From Candidatus Uhrbacteria bacterium CG10_big_fil_rev_8_21_14_0_10_48_11 (lineage in GTDB: Bacteria > Patescibacteriota > Patescibacteriia > GWA2-46-9): a stretch of DNA of 51,856 nt. Below are positions 27,769 through 35,596 of the stretch, one piece after another. Made by a program: the position numbers and the translations under genes. The notes under the pieces were generated by a model, which was given only the letters and a program-made list of their open reading frames with translations, made no database searches and had not been told where the DNA came from. The stretch covers positions 58,901 to 110,756 of the forward strand of contig PFET01000005.1 of the NCBI GenBank assembly GCA_002793855.1. Reading direction: 5' to 3'. Each line of letters begins with the position of its first letter. The stretch's first letter is position 1.

Positions 27769-27981
27769 ATGGAAACTATTGTCCGCAATAAGGTGTATGA
27801 TTACCGCAGCAAAGCCGACGTTACCCAAGAGGCGCTGGCGGCGGCTGTTGGCGTCACGCGCCAAACCATTATCGCCATCGAGAAAGGGAATTATACCCCA
27901 TCGGTAATGTTGGCATTAAAAATTGCAAAGTTTTTTAACGTTAGCCTTGAAGCTCTCTTTTCACTTACCTATGAACGATAA
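27769..27981 (+). CDS. XRE-family (YozG-like) transcriptional regulator
   Basis: A 70-residue single-domain helix-turn-helix protein. It has the pattern [20 protein letters not shown], then [20 protein letters not shown] with the recognition helix, then [18 protein letters not shown]. This is the compact Cro/CI family that often precedes DUF2178 membrane proteins. It starts at ATG 27769, not further upstream, since the promoter occupies the upstream part. It overlaps the next gene by 11 bases. It is the obvious candidate to bind the two 18-bp operators at 27721 and 28369. It has no sensory domain, so a signal would need to come from its membrane partner or another route. Confidence 0.88.
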   Translation: METIVRNKVYDYRSKADVTQEALAAAVGVTRQTIIAIEKGNYTPSVMLALKIAKFFNVSLEALFSLTYER

Positions 27982-28336
27982 AAAGTTTACAGAATTTTCG
28001 ATTGCGACCGTACTTGTTTTGTTATTAGTGCTTTTGGCAAATCCCTTTCATTTTTGGATGCCAGGCACTATGCAGATGCTCGTGCTTGCTAGCGTAGCCG
28101 TTGTTTTTGCTGTCTATGCCGTTTTTGTCTGGAGAGAGCGAGCGGCTGACGAACGCGAAGCAGCGCATCGGATGTTTGCAGATCGTATAGCCTTTGTGAC
28201 CGGAGCGGCGGTAATTGTCCTTGGTATTGCTATTGAAACTTTTTCACACCGCCTCGATACGTGGTTGGTCGGAGCACTCATTGCCATGGTGCTCGCCAAA
28301 GCTATTGCTCTCTACTATAGCCGTAGCCGTTGGTAA
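27971..28336 (+). CDS. DUF2178-like membrane protein
   Basis: A 121-residue protein with four hydrophobic segments (about 9-27, 35-56, 76-95 and 99-115). A conserved-looking cytoplasmic loop, [20 protein letters not shown], carries the DERE motif typical of DUF2178 proteins. It is translated from within the end of the XRE gene (11-base overlap). In such pairs the membrane protein may modulate the regulator, but no mechanism is established. Its stop codon lies inside a weak terminator hairpin, 33 bases before operator 2. Confidence 0.72.
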   Translation: MNDKKFTEFSIATVLVLLLVLLANPFHFWMPGTMQMLVLASVAVVFAVYAVFVWRERAADEREAAHRMFADRIAFVTGAAVIVLGIAIETFSHRLDTWLVGALIAMVLAKAIALYYSRSRW

Positions 28337-28364
28337 AAATGCAGCCGGGACGAAAGCCATTTTT
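28335..28364 (+). terminator. weak terminator after the XRE operon
   Basis: AAAAATG (28335-28341) pairs with CATTTTT (28358-28364), with an inner GC/GC pair beyond a two-base bulge. It ends in a T-run. Confidence 0.5.
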
Positions 28365-28368
28365 ACAA

Positions 28369-28386
28369 TGTAAAGTTGACTTGACA
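28369..28386. promoter_or_regulatory. operator 2 of the XRE repressor (TGTAAAGT-TG-ACTTGACA)
   Basis: An 18-bp inverted repeat with one mismatch, matching operator 1 (27721-27738) at 16 of 18 bases. Its last six bases are the -35 box of the Met-rich/CcdA/MsrAB operon promoter. It implies control of that operon by the adjacent XRE protein. Confidence 0.75.
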
Positions 28387-28416
28387 TTCTAAGTACCCCT
28401 CGCTATACTAGGGGTA
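28381..28416 (+). promoter_or_regulatory. promoter of the Met-rich/CcdA/Msr operon with a second inverted repeat
   Basis: TTGACA (28381-28386), a 17-bp spacer and TATACT (28404-28409) form a near-consensus promoter. TACCCCT (28394-28400) and AGGGGTA (28410-28416) are perfect arms around the -10. C-tract/G-tract repeats of this kind resemble sites of CsoR-type copper sensors, but no such gene is in the window. The expected leader is about 25 nt. Confidence 0.8.
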
Positions 28417-28440
28417 TATTATTTTTTTATTCTACGTTCT

Positions 28441-28845
28441 ATGAACAAACAGAAGTTTCCATCTGGTATTACCAGCGTTATCGTGCTCGCCATTGCTGCC
28501 CTCGTGATCGTGTTAGGTGGTCTTGCGTATGTCAGTACACAATATGCAAACCAACAATCAGACGACGCGATGGTGCAGAACGGCGACAGCAAGGCCATGA
28601 TGGACGACGCAAGCAATCAAATGACGGGAGACACCTCTACTGACACAATGATGAACGACGATACGGTGAACAGCGACGGGCAGATGATGGAAGATACTAA
28701 TACCGACACCATGATGGGTGATCATAGCGCAACAGACAACGCGGCACCTAATGCCATGATGTCTGGAGATGCAGCTTCCGGTAGTGACCAAATGAAGACA
28801 AACGGCGCTGACGCAATGATGCAAAACGACGCGACAACTAAGTAG
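28441..28845 (+). CDS. membrane-anchored methionine/aspartate-rich protein
   Basis: A 134-residue protein with an N-terminal anchor (about 10-32) and an exposed, low-complexity remainder. That part holds 15 Met in about 100 residues, mostly as MM pairs spaced by Asp, Asn, Thr and Ser (AMMDD, TDTMMNDD, GQMMEDT, NAMMSGD). No Cys occurs. Met clusters of this type bind Cu(I) or Ag(I) in periplasmic copper proteins, and they also make good oxidant sinks that Msr enzymes can recycle. It is first in a five-gene operon ending in MsrA and MsrB, six bases before ccdA. The role is inferred from composition and context; no homolog is recognised. Confidence 0.8.
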   Translation: MNKQKFPSGITSVIVLAIAALVIVLGGLAYVSTQYANQQSDDAMVQNGDSKAMMDDASNQMTGDTSTDTMMNDDTVNSDGQMMEDTNTDTMMGDHSATDNAAPNAMMSGDAASGSDQMKTNGADAMMQNDATTK

Positions 28846-28851
28846 CTCTTT

Positions 28852-29562
28852 ATGGTATTCTCTCTTGGTTTAGCAGTTAGCGCCGGCATTGTCTCTTTTC
28901 TTTCTCCTTGCATACTGCCGATTATCCCTGGGTACCTAGCGTACCTCGCGGGCGTCTCGGGGAGCGAAACAGAAGGAAACCGAGGACAAATATTTTTGAA
29001 CGCTGTCTTTTTTGTTCTTGGGTTTTCTTTTATTTTTGCGCTTCTTGGGGTGCTTCTTAACACCTTACTGGCAGCTGTCGCCTACGATGTGCAGCTCTGG
29101 CTTGCGCGTATCGGGGGACTCGTGATTATTTTCTTCGGGCTTTACCTGACGCATCTCATTCATATTCCAATGCTCGATGTGCGTCGGCAGGTAAACGTAT
29201 CACCAACGCGTTTTCCCTCTCGTTACGTCAGCTCCTTTGTGTTTGGTGCCGCCTTTGCTGTCGGCTGGACGCCGTGCGTTGGCGCAGTACTTGGCGGTAT
29301 TCTTGGTCTTGCCGCTTCTGCACCGGGTTCTGCTTTTGGTCTTCTCCTTGCGTATGCGCTTGGGCTTGGTCTGCCGTTTCTCTTGGTGGGTGCATTTACC
29401 GCTGAGGCGACAACACTCATTCGACGCTACGCTAACACTCTTCGCTACATCGAAATTATTTTTGGCGCCGTTTTGATTGTGCTCGGCATTCTTGTCTTTA
29501 CGCAAAGCTTAAACCGTATCGCCAGTTTTGGCATCTTAAACACATTACTGTTAAGTAATTAG
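28852..29562 (+). CDS. ccdA: CcdA-type thiol-disulfide transporter
   Basis: A 236-residue membrane protein of the CcdA/DsbD-beta family with six hydrophobic helices. The paired redox cysteines are Cys20 (SFLSPCILPIIPGYLAYLAG) and Cys142 (AVGWTPCVGAVLGGILG), each in the conserved PC context. It carries electrons from cytoplasmic thioredoxin across the membrane to exported thioredoxin-like proteins. The next gene, one base downstream, encodes such an acceptor. Together they look like a split version of mycobacterial DipZ. Confidence 0.92.
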   Translation: MVFSLGLAVSAGIVSFLSPCILPIIPGYLAYLAGVSGSETEGNRGQIFLNAVFFVLGFSFIFALLGVLLNTLLAAVAYDVQLWLARIGGLVIIFFGLYLTHLIHIPMLDVRRQVNVSPTRFPSRYVSSFVFGAAFAVGWTPCVGAVLGGILGLAASAPGSAFGLLLAYALGLGLPFLLVGAFTAEATTLIRRYANTLRYIEIIFGAVLIVLGILVFTQSLNRIASFGILNTLLLSN

Positions 29563-29563
29563 T

Positions 29564-30661
29564 ATGCGCAGGATTATTCTCATTGTTGTTCTCGTTGCCA
29601 TTGTTGGTGCCATTGCGTTTCTTAATGGGCAAAAACCGGAACAACCTATGGCGAAGGACGATGCGGTAAGCGTAGTTACAGAAACAAAAAGCGAGAAAGC
29701 AAATCGGTATAAACCAGCAAAAGAATTGGTTGACCCTGCCAGTTTCATTAACACTGATTCGTTTCAGATTAAGGATCTTATCGGCAAGCAAGTAATTTTG
29801 GTCGATTTTTGGACGTACAGCTGCATTAACTGCCAGCGTACACTTCCTTACGTCAACGCTTGGTACGATAGCTATCACGATAAAGGCTTAACGATTATTG
29901 GCGTGCATACGCCAGAGTTCGAATTCGAGAAAGAGTACGATAACGTGCTTGCGGCGGTAAAGAAGTACGACATTCATTATCCGGTGGTACTTGATAATAA
30001 TTACGGTACATGGCGCGCGTACGGTAACCAATACTGGCCTCGCAAGTACCTTATCGATATTGACGGTTATATTGTCTACGATCACATTGGCGAAGGCGGC
30101 TATGACGAAACAGAAAAAGAAACTCAAAAATTATTAGCCGAGCGTGCAAGCCGTCTTGGCGAACAAACGCCAACGGTTGGAATGGCCGAGCCAGTCAATG
30201 CGCCACAGGTTGATTTTAGCAAAGTCGGCAGTCCGGAAACGTATTTTGGTGCGGCACGAAATACGTATCTTGGTAACGGCAACGCCGGCGTCGCAGGCAC
30301 TCAGACGTTTACCCCGCCGGTTACTACCGAGGTAAATAAACTCTATCTTGGCGGCAGTTGGGATCTTAATAAAGAGTATGCAAAGAGCATCAGTCAGTCA
30401 GCAACCGTTCGCTATCGCTACCACGCAAAGGACGTTTACTTTGTTGCTGCGGCCATCGCACCAGTAGAAATTGAAGTCTATCAAGACGGCGTACTGGTTG
30501 GCGATGCTAATGCCGGTGGTGACGTGACGAAAGGCATTATTGCCGTTAAAGAAAACCAGTTGTATCATTTGGTACACAACGCCAACGGTTACGGAGAGCA
30601 TACTCTGGAACTTCGCGTGAAGAATTCAGGATTGGAAGCGTTTACTTTTACTTTTGGATAG
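29564..30661 (+). CDS. DipZ-like exported thioredoxin domain protein
   Basis: A 365-residue protein with an N-terminal anchor (residues 4-21) and a TlpA-like thioredoxin domain (about 55-200). The active site is FWTYSCINCQRTLPYV, with Cys87 and Cys90 in a CINC motif, the same as in DipZ proteins. A C-terminal domain of about 140 residues (LYLGGSWDLNKEYAKS, VYFVAAAIAPVEIEVYQDG) corresponds to the carbohydrate-binding-like module that ends DipZ. It probably receives electrons from CcdA and reduces disulfides or oxidised partners outside the membrane. MsrA follows after two bases. Confidence 0.9.
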   Translation: MRRIILIVVLVAIVGAIAFLNGQKPEQPMAKDDAVSVVTETKSEKANRYKPAKELVDPASFINTDSFQIKDLIGKQVILVDFWTYSCINCQRTLPYVNAWYDSYHDKGLTIIGVHTPEFEFEKEYDNVLAAVKKYDIHYPVVLDNNYGTWRAYGNQYWPRKYLIDIDGYIVYDHIGEGGYDETEKETQKLLAERASRLGEQTPTVGMAEPVNAPQVDFSKVGSPETYFGAARNTYLGNGNAGVAGTQTFTPPVTTEVNKLYLGGSWDLNKEYAKSISQSATVRYRYHAKDVYFVAAAIAPVEIEVYQDGVLVGDANAGGDVTKGIIAVKENQLYHLVHNANGYGEHTLELRVKNSGLEAFTFTFG

Positions 30662-30663
30662 TT

Positions 30664-31215
30664 ATGGATACAGTACAAAAAATAGAAACGGTTGTTTTTG
30701 GAGGTGGTTGTTTTTGGTGTACCGAAGCGGCCTTTAAGGCGTTGCGAGGTGTAACGTCGGTGGTGCCTGGGTACTCTGGCGGAACGGTGCAGAGTCCAAC
30801 CTATGACGCCGTTTGTAGTGGTACAACTGGTCATGCCGAGGTGGTACGGGTTACCTACGACCCATCCATTATAGCGTTTGATGACTTACTTTCGGTTTTC
30901 TTTACCGTGCACGATCCAACAACATTAAACCGCCAAGGCAATGATGTTGGTACGCAATATCGTTCTGTCATATTCACTATAACAGAAGCACAGCAAGCCG
31001 CCGCGACCACGTTTATCGCTGAGCTGACTAAGGATGCCGTATTTTCGTCACCGATTATTACCGAAGTTGCGACGCTAAGCTCTTTTTTTGAGGCCGAGCC
31101 GTACCATCAAGATTTTTATAGTAAGAACAGCGAGAACGCGTACTGCCAAGCCATCATTAACCCAAAGTTGAAAAAACTTAGAGAACGTTATCAGCCATTA
31201 CTTAAAACACCATAA
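30664..31215 (+). CDS. msrA: peptide methionine-S-sulfoxide reductase
   Basis: A 183-residue MsrA with catalytic Cys16 in [15 protein letters not shown]. Further family blocks are [52 protein letters not shown] and EPYHQDFY. It reduces the S-epimer of methionine sulfoxide. No signal peptide is present, so it should act in the cytoplasm unless exported by an unrecognised route. That leaves open how it would serve the exported Met-rich protein of the same operon. Spacing to msrB is four bases. Confidence 0.95.
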   Translation: MDTVQKIETVVFGGGCFWCTEAAFKALRGVTSVVPGYSGGTVQSPTYDAVCSGTTGHAEVVRVTYDPSIIAFDDLLSVFFTVHDPTTLNRQGNDVGTQYRSVIFTITEAQQAAATTFIAELTKDAVFSSPIITEVATLSSFFEAEPYHQDFYSKNSENAYCQAIINPKLKKLRERYQPLLKTP

Positions 31216-31219
31216 TCGT

Positions 31220-31600
31220 ATGTCAACCAATTCAGCATCCAAAGATAAAAAACTCCCCGAGGATCTCTATCGCGTAGCGAGAGAGAAGGGGACAGAAGCA
31301 CCATTTTCCGGCAAGTACTGGGCAGATCACGAACCCGGAATGTACAAGTGCGCTGTCTGCGGTGCGGAGCTTTTTTCGTCCAATACAAAATTTGATTCCG
31401 ACACCGGCTGGCCGAGTTTTACCGATCCGGCCAATATCGAACACCTTGAGTTAACAGAAGATCGTTCTCATGGGATGATGCGAACCGAAGTTACCTGCAA
31501 AAAATGTGGCGCACACCTAGGGCATGTTTTTGACGACGGCCCCAAAGATAAAGGTGGCAAACGGTATTGCATCAATTCGGTTTGTCTAACCAAAGAATAG
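31220..31600 (+). CDS. msrB: peptide methionine-R-sulfoxide reductase
   Basis: A 126-residue MsrB. Two structural zinc pairs are seen, [11 protein letters not shown] (Cys44, Cys47) and [11 protein letters not shown], and the catalytic Cys117 is in RYCINS. The DTGWPSF and RTEV blocks are intact. It reduces the R-epimer of methionine sulfoxide, complementing MsrA immediately upstream. No signal peptide is visible. It is the last gene of the operon. A gap of 99 bases follows, without a clear terminator. Confidence 0.95.
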   Translation: MSTNSASKDKKLPEDLYRVAREKGTEAPFSGKYWADHEPGMYKCAVCGAELFSSNTKFDSDTGWPSFTDPANIEHLELTEDRSHGMMRTEVTCKKCGAHLGHVFDDGPKDKGGKRYCINSVCLTKE

Positions 31601-31699
31601 AAAAATAATTTCGCCAACGCCGTCAGTCTACATTAGCTATTTACGTTCTCCCGTGCTACACTCTCTGCGCTTAGTTAAATTTTAACGCCAAAGCGTAGT

Positions 31700-32968
31700 A
31701 TGCCACAGAACGAACCGACGGACAGTAATAGTTTTTTTGGACTTGGTATTGCCCCAAAATTACTAGAAGCCTTAGACACGGCTTCGTTTAAAGTGCCAAC
31801 CCCCATTCAGCGGCAGTCAATTCCAATTGCTATCGAGGGGAAAGATCTTATTGGCATTGCCCAAACGGGTACCGGCAAGACGTTGGCCTTTGGGGTGCCA
31901 CTCATTCAGCGCCTCGCTCAAGTAAAGGGTCGAGGCCTTATCATGTTGCCAACTCGAGAATTGGCGCTGCAAGTTGAGGAAACATTACAAAAAATTGGTC
32001 GACCAATTGGGCTCAGGACAGCAGTACTCATTGGTGGTGCTCCGTATAGTGGACAGCAGAAAAGTCTTGCCAAGAAGCCTCACATCATTGTGGCGACCCC
32101 TGGACGTCTCTTGGACCACCTCGAGCAGAAGACGTTGAAGCTCGATGATGTGCGGGTTTTGGTTCTTGACGAAGCTGACCGTATGCTTGATATGGGTTTT
32201 ATGCCGCAGATTAAGCGGGTGCTAGAGAGCGTGCCAAAGGATAAGCAAATCATGCTTTTTTCAGCTACCATGCCGGACCAAATTGTTAGGTTGATTAAGT
32301 CACACCTTCATTTGCCAGTGCGCATAGAAATTGCTCGTCCCGGAACGGCAGCAACGCAGGTTTCGCATGAACTATTTGTGGTACGTCGTGAGGACAAGCT
32401 TCGACTCTTGGAAAAGATGTTAAATCAGTATCGCGGCACGGTGCTGGTGTTTGCGCGAACCAAGCATTCGGTGAAACGGATAACAAGTGACGTTCGTGCT
32501 ATGGGTGCTAAGGTGGCGGAGATTCACTCTAACCGTAGCTTAGCCCAACGACGTGAAGCCCTAGAAGGTTTCAAGCGTGGCAAGTATAGGGTGCTTATTG
32601 CCACTGATATTGCGGCGCGAGGTATTGATGTGACAAATATTGAACTTGTTGTAAATTTTGACTTACCAGAGAACCCAGAGGATTACGTACACCGTATTGG
32701 CCGTACCGGACGCGCGGGTTTGCGTGGTCATGCCATTTCATTTGCTACACCGGATCAAGGCTCAAATATTCGCGATATCGAGCGTCTCATTCGAGTGATG
32801 CTGCCTATTTCGAAATTGCCAGAGCTGCCTCCAGCTCGTCGTTCGACAGTTGAGCGAGAGTATACTCCACAATCACGACGTAGTGGCTTTGGTGGGGCCC
32901 GCAGTTCTGGCGCTTCTCGAGGTCGTAACAGTTTTAATAAGAAAAAGGGAGGTAGGCGAAGATTTTAA
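31700..32968 (+). CDS. DEAD-box RNA helicase (RhlE-like)
   Basis: A 422-residue ATP-dependent RNA helicase with the full motif set: Q motif VPTPIQRQSIP, motif I AQTGTGKT, Ia PTREL, Ib TPGRLLDH, II DEAD, III SAT, then ARTKHSVK, IATDIAARGIDV and HRIGRTGRAG. The C-terminal tail (RSGFGGARSSGASRGRN, KKKGGRRRF) is basic and Gly/Arg-rich, as in RhlE-type proteins that bind RNA or ribosomes. It probably helps ribosome assembly or cold adaptation. An extended -10-like GTGCTACACT lies near 31653-31662. No Shine-Dalgarno. Confidence 0.93.
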   Translation: MPQNEPTDSNSFFGLGIAPKLLEALDTASFKVPTPIQRQSIPIAIEGKDLIGIAQTGTGKTLAFGVPLIQRLAQVKGRGLIMLPTRELALQVEETLQKIGRPIGLRTAVLIGGAPYSGQQKSLAKKPHIIVATPGRLLDHLEQKTLKLDDVRVLVLDEADRMLDMGFMPQIKRVLESVPKDKQIMLFSATMPDQIVRLIKSHLHLPVRIEIARPGTAATQVSHELFVVRREDKLRLLEKMLNQYRGTVLVFARTKHSVKRITSDVRAMGAKVAEIHSNRSLAQRREALEGFKRGKYRVLIATDIAARGIDVTNIELVVNFDLPENPEDYVHRIGRTGRAGLRGHAISFATPDQGSNIRDIERLIRVMLPISKLPELPPARRSTVEREYTPQSRRSGFGGARSSGASRGRNSFNKKKGGRRRF

Positions 32969-33004
32969 TTTTGCTCAGTTGCCTAGAGAAAATTATTTGC
33001 AACA

Positions 33005-33013
33005 TGGTATGAT
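33005..33013 (+). promoter_or_regulatory. extended -10 promoter, leaderless start of the Nramp gene
   Basis: TGG-TATGAT ends six bases before the ATG at 33020, so transcription would begin at or next to the start codon. Confidence 0.55.
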
Positions 33014-33019
33014 GAACGC

Positions 33020-34282
33020 ATGGTAAAAAAGCGGCATCATCGCATCCGCCTCTTGTTTCGTCGATTGGGTCCGGGGTTTATCACCGGCGCCTCTGATGAC
33101 GACCCTTCAGGTATCGCTACCTACGCACAAACCGGTGCACAATTTGGCTACGGTCAACTGTGGACCGCTTTTTTTTCTACGCCCTTTATGGTTGCCATGC
33201 AGGAAATGAGCGGGCGTATTGGTCTTGTTACCGGCAAGGGACTAGCCGGCGTACTCCGCGAACATTTTTCCCGACCACTTCTTTACTGCTCGGTAGTTAT
33301 TTTACTGGTAGCTAACGTCATTAACATCGGCGCCGACTTAGGCGCTATGGCAGCTGCGCTTAAGCTTATTGTTGGGTTACCGCTTCTATTGTGGTTACTT
33401 TTTTTTGTGGTGCTTACGGTATCGTTGGAGATTTTTATCCCGTATCGACGGTACGCTCGTTATCTTAAGTACCTAACGCTTTTTTTACTTGCTTACATTT
33501 TTACCGGCGCGCTAGTTACCTCTGATTGGGGGCAGGTACTTAAGGCTGCCGTTACGCCGCACATTTCGTTGTCTCGCGAGTACTTACTCAATATTGTCGC
33601 GCTACTAGGGACGACCATTTCTCCTTACCTTTTTTTCTGGCAGGCAAACGAAGAAGTTGAAGAAGAAGTCATGCACCGCACCTTTAGAGTTCGTAGTCTG
33701 CCAAAGATAGGACAAAAAGAAGTCCGATCGATTGGGTTTGACACTATCGTAGGTATGCTGTTTTCAAACGCCATTATGTTTTTTATTATTTTGACAGCAG
33801 CAGCAACGCTTGGCGCGAACGGTATACATCAAGTGGATAGCGCAGCACAAGCAGCGGAAGCATTGCGTCCGCTTGCTGGCAACTTTACCTATCTTCTCTT
33901 CGCGCTTGGTATTATTGGTACTGGTCTTCTTGCTATTCCGGTGCTTGCCGGTTCGGCGTCTTACGCGGTTTCAGAAACCTTTGGCTGGCGTACCGGCCTC
34001 TATCGGCGTTTCCGTCAGGCACATGGGTTCTACGGTATCATCGCGCTTGCCACCGTCGTTGGTCTTCTCGTTAATTTTTTGCCGATTACTCCTTTTGAAA
34101 TGCTCTACTACACCGCGGTACTTAACGGCGTACTTGCCCCACCGCTGATGGTTGTTATTTTGCTCATCGCTAACAACAAAGACATTATGGGCGAGTATAC
34201 TAATTCGTTTACCTCAAACCTGTTTGGCGGCATTGTGACGCTGGTCATGTTTGCCGCCACTGTTTTGTTGTTTACCGCCTAA
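33020..34282 (+). CDS. Nramp-family metal ion transporter
   Basis: A 420-residue protein of about 11 membrane helices from the Nramp (COG1914) superfamily. The helix-1 metal motif, DPGN in classical Nramp, reads DDDPSGIATYAQTGAQFG. Helix 6, normally MPH, reads TTISPYLFFWQANEEVEEEV, lacking the Met that favours transition metals. This marks a divergent Nramp-related branch whose substrate may not be Mn/Fe; Mg2+ transport has been shown for some such relatives. It has a leaderless-type promoter of its own and converges on dinB. Confidence 0.85.
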   Translation: MVKKRHHRIRLLFRRLGPGFITGASDDDPSGIATYAQTGAQFGYGQLWTAFFSTPFMVAMQEMSGRIGLVTGKGLAGVLREHFSRPLLYCSVVILLVANVINIGADLGAMAAALKLIVGLPLLLWLLFFVVLTVSLEIFIPYRRYARYLKYLTLFLLAYIFTGALVTSDWGQVLKAAVTPHISLSREYLLNIVALLGTTISPYLFFWQANEEVEEEVMHRTFRVRSLPKIGQKEVRSIGFDTIVGMLFSNAIMFFIILTAAATLGANGIHQVDSAAQAAEALRPLAGNFTYLLFALGIIGTGLLAIPVLAGSASYAVSETFGWRTGLYRRFRQAHGFYGIIALATVVGLLVNFLPITPFEMLYYTAVLNGVLAPPLMVVILLIANNKDIMGEYTNSFTSNLFGGIVTLVMFAATVLLFTA

Positions 34283-34285
34283 GAG

Positions 34286-35596
34286 TTAGCGAAGCGTTTG
34301 CGCCAGTACCGGAATAGACAAGTGTTTTCTGGTTGACTCTCCTTTGAGACGGTACTGTTTTCTGAGTGGTAGCTCTGCCCGTTCTCGTGCGTGCTGCGGT
34401 GCGCGGTGAGCGACGTTACTACCAAGAAGGTGAACGGTATGCTTACCAAATTTTTCTGCAAGTAAATCAACCGCAGCATAGACCTGCTCTAATTTTTCTA
34501 GTCGAATAGGCGGCTCAAAGAGGGAAGTTTGTACGCGGGTGTCCGGCCCAAGGTGAGTCAGAACGACGCCCGTCGCTCGATACATTGTCTGCGGTTCGTA
34601 GGTTTCGCGAAATAGTTGGTCAGCAACGCGCAATAAATCTTGCGGATAGGCTGACGCGCGTGACAGCACCCCTTCGATGGCGCGCGTTCGAAAGTCTTGA
34701 GTTTTGAGGTAGACAATCAGGCGACTAGCCACCAGACGGTGTCGTCGCGCTTTAATGCAGGCATTTTCAATATTTTTTAACAGTTGCGCGTGTAAGAAAA
34801 TAGGATCGCTTGATACTGGAGAGAAAGTTTTTGTTTTACCAATACTTTGGTAGGTTGTTTTTTCTTCGGTTTCAATAGTGAGAACGGATTGTCCGTTTAA
34901 TTCTTGCCAGAGTGCAACGTGCGGTTTTATAAAACGCTGCGCCACCAAAGCGCTGCTCTGGTTGGCAAATGCGAGCGCTGTTTTGATACCGAGCTTGCTG
35001 CAGTAGGCGGCCGTTTTTGGTCCGATGCCCCAGATTTTTTCTACCGGTGTTGCTTCGAGGTACTCTCGACGCTCGTCGTTTGGCATAGCGGTTAGTCCGT
35101 TTGGCTTACGATACTTTGAGCCGAGTTTGGCGAGCACTTTTGTGGTTGCGATACCGACCGAAACACTGATGCCGAGTTCTTGTGTAATGGTTTTTTGCAT
35201 CATGCGCGCAATTTCTACATAGCCCATACCAAGCGGTCGCGCGAGACCCGTTAGGTCGGCGAAAGCTTCATCGATACTGTACTCTTCTACCGCCGAAGTG
35301 AAGCGGCGCATAATGGCGAACATACGCTTAGAAAAGAGTGAGTAGCTTTCATAATCAGAAGGTACGATGATTGCTTCTGGGCAACGATTTTTTACTTCCC
35401 AAAGCGGAACACCGCGTGTAATACCAAAAGCCTTTGCCTCATAGCTGGCGGCAGCCACAATGCCTCGTTCTTTCCCGGTGATGACTGGTTTTCCGCGGTA
35501 CTCGGGGTGCAGCGCTTGCTCACAGCTTGCAAAAAAAGCATCACCGTCGATGTGGATGATGGCTCTCGGCCATTGTGGGGTGTTCCAGTTTGTCAT
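34286..35596 (-). CDS. dinB: Y-family DNA polymerase IV/V (DinB/UmuC)
   Basis: A 436-residue translesion polymerase. Catalytic acids lie in IIHIDGDAFFASCEQA and in EEYSIDEAFADLTG. The steric region is VAAASYEAKAFGITRGVPL, and helix-hairpin-helix residues are in VEKIWGIGPKTAAYCSKLG. The C-terminal little-finger domain is present. It replicates across damaged bases at low fidelity. It starts within the stop codon of the LexA-like gene (TAATG, one-base overlap), forming an SOS operon under the operator at 36202. That arrangement resembles umuDC. Confidence 0.93.
   Translation of the reverse strand: MTNWNTPQWPRAIIHIDGDAFFASCEQALHPEYRGKPVITGKERGIVAAASYEAKAFGITRGVPLWEVKNRCPEAIIVPSDYESYSLFSKRMFAIMRRFTSAVEEYSIDEAFADLTGLARPLGMGYVEIARMMQKTITQELGISVSVGIATTKVLAKLGSKYRKPNGLTAMPNDERREYLEATPVEKIWGIGPKTAAYCSKLGIKTALAFANQSSALVAQRFIKPHVALWQELNGQSVLTIETEEKTTYQSIGKTKTFSPVSSDPIFLHAQLLKNIENACIKARRHRLVASRLIVYLKTQDFRTRAIEGVLSRASAYPQDLLRVADQLFRETYEPQTMYRATGVVLTHLGPDTRVQTSLFEPPIRLEKLEQVYAAVDLLAEKFGKHTVHLLGSNVAHRAPQHARERAELPLRKQYRLKGESTRKHLSIPVLAQTLR

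Noticed and set aside
28394-28416. MerR-type operator at the Msr operon promoter
   Set aside because: The spacer between -35 and -10 is the normal 17 bp and the repeat surrounds the -10, whereas MerR-type sites lie inside an elongated 19-20 bp spacer.
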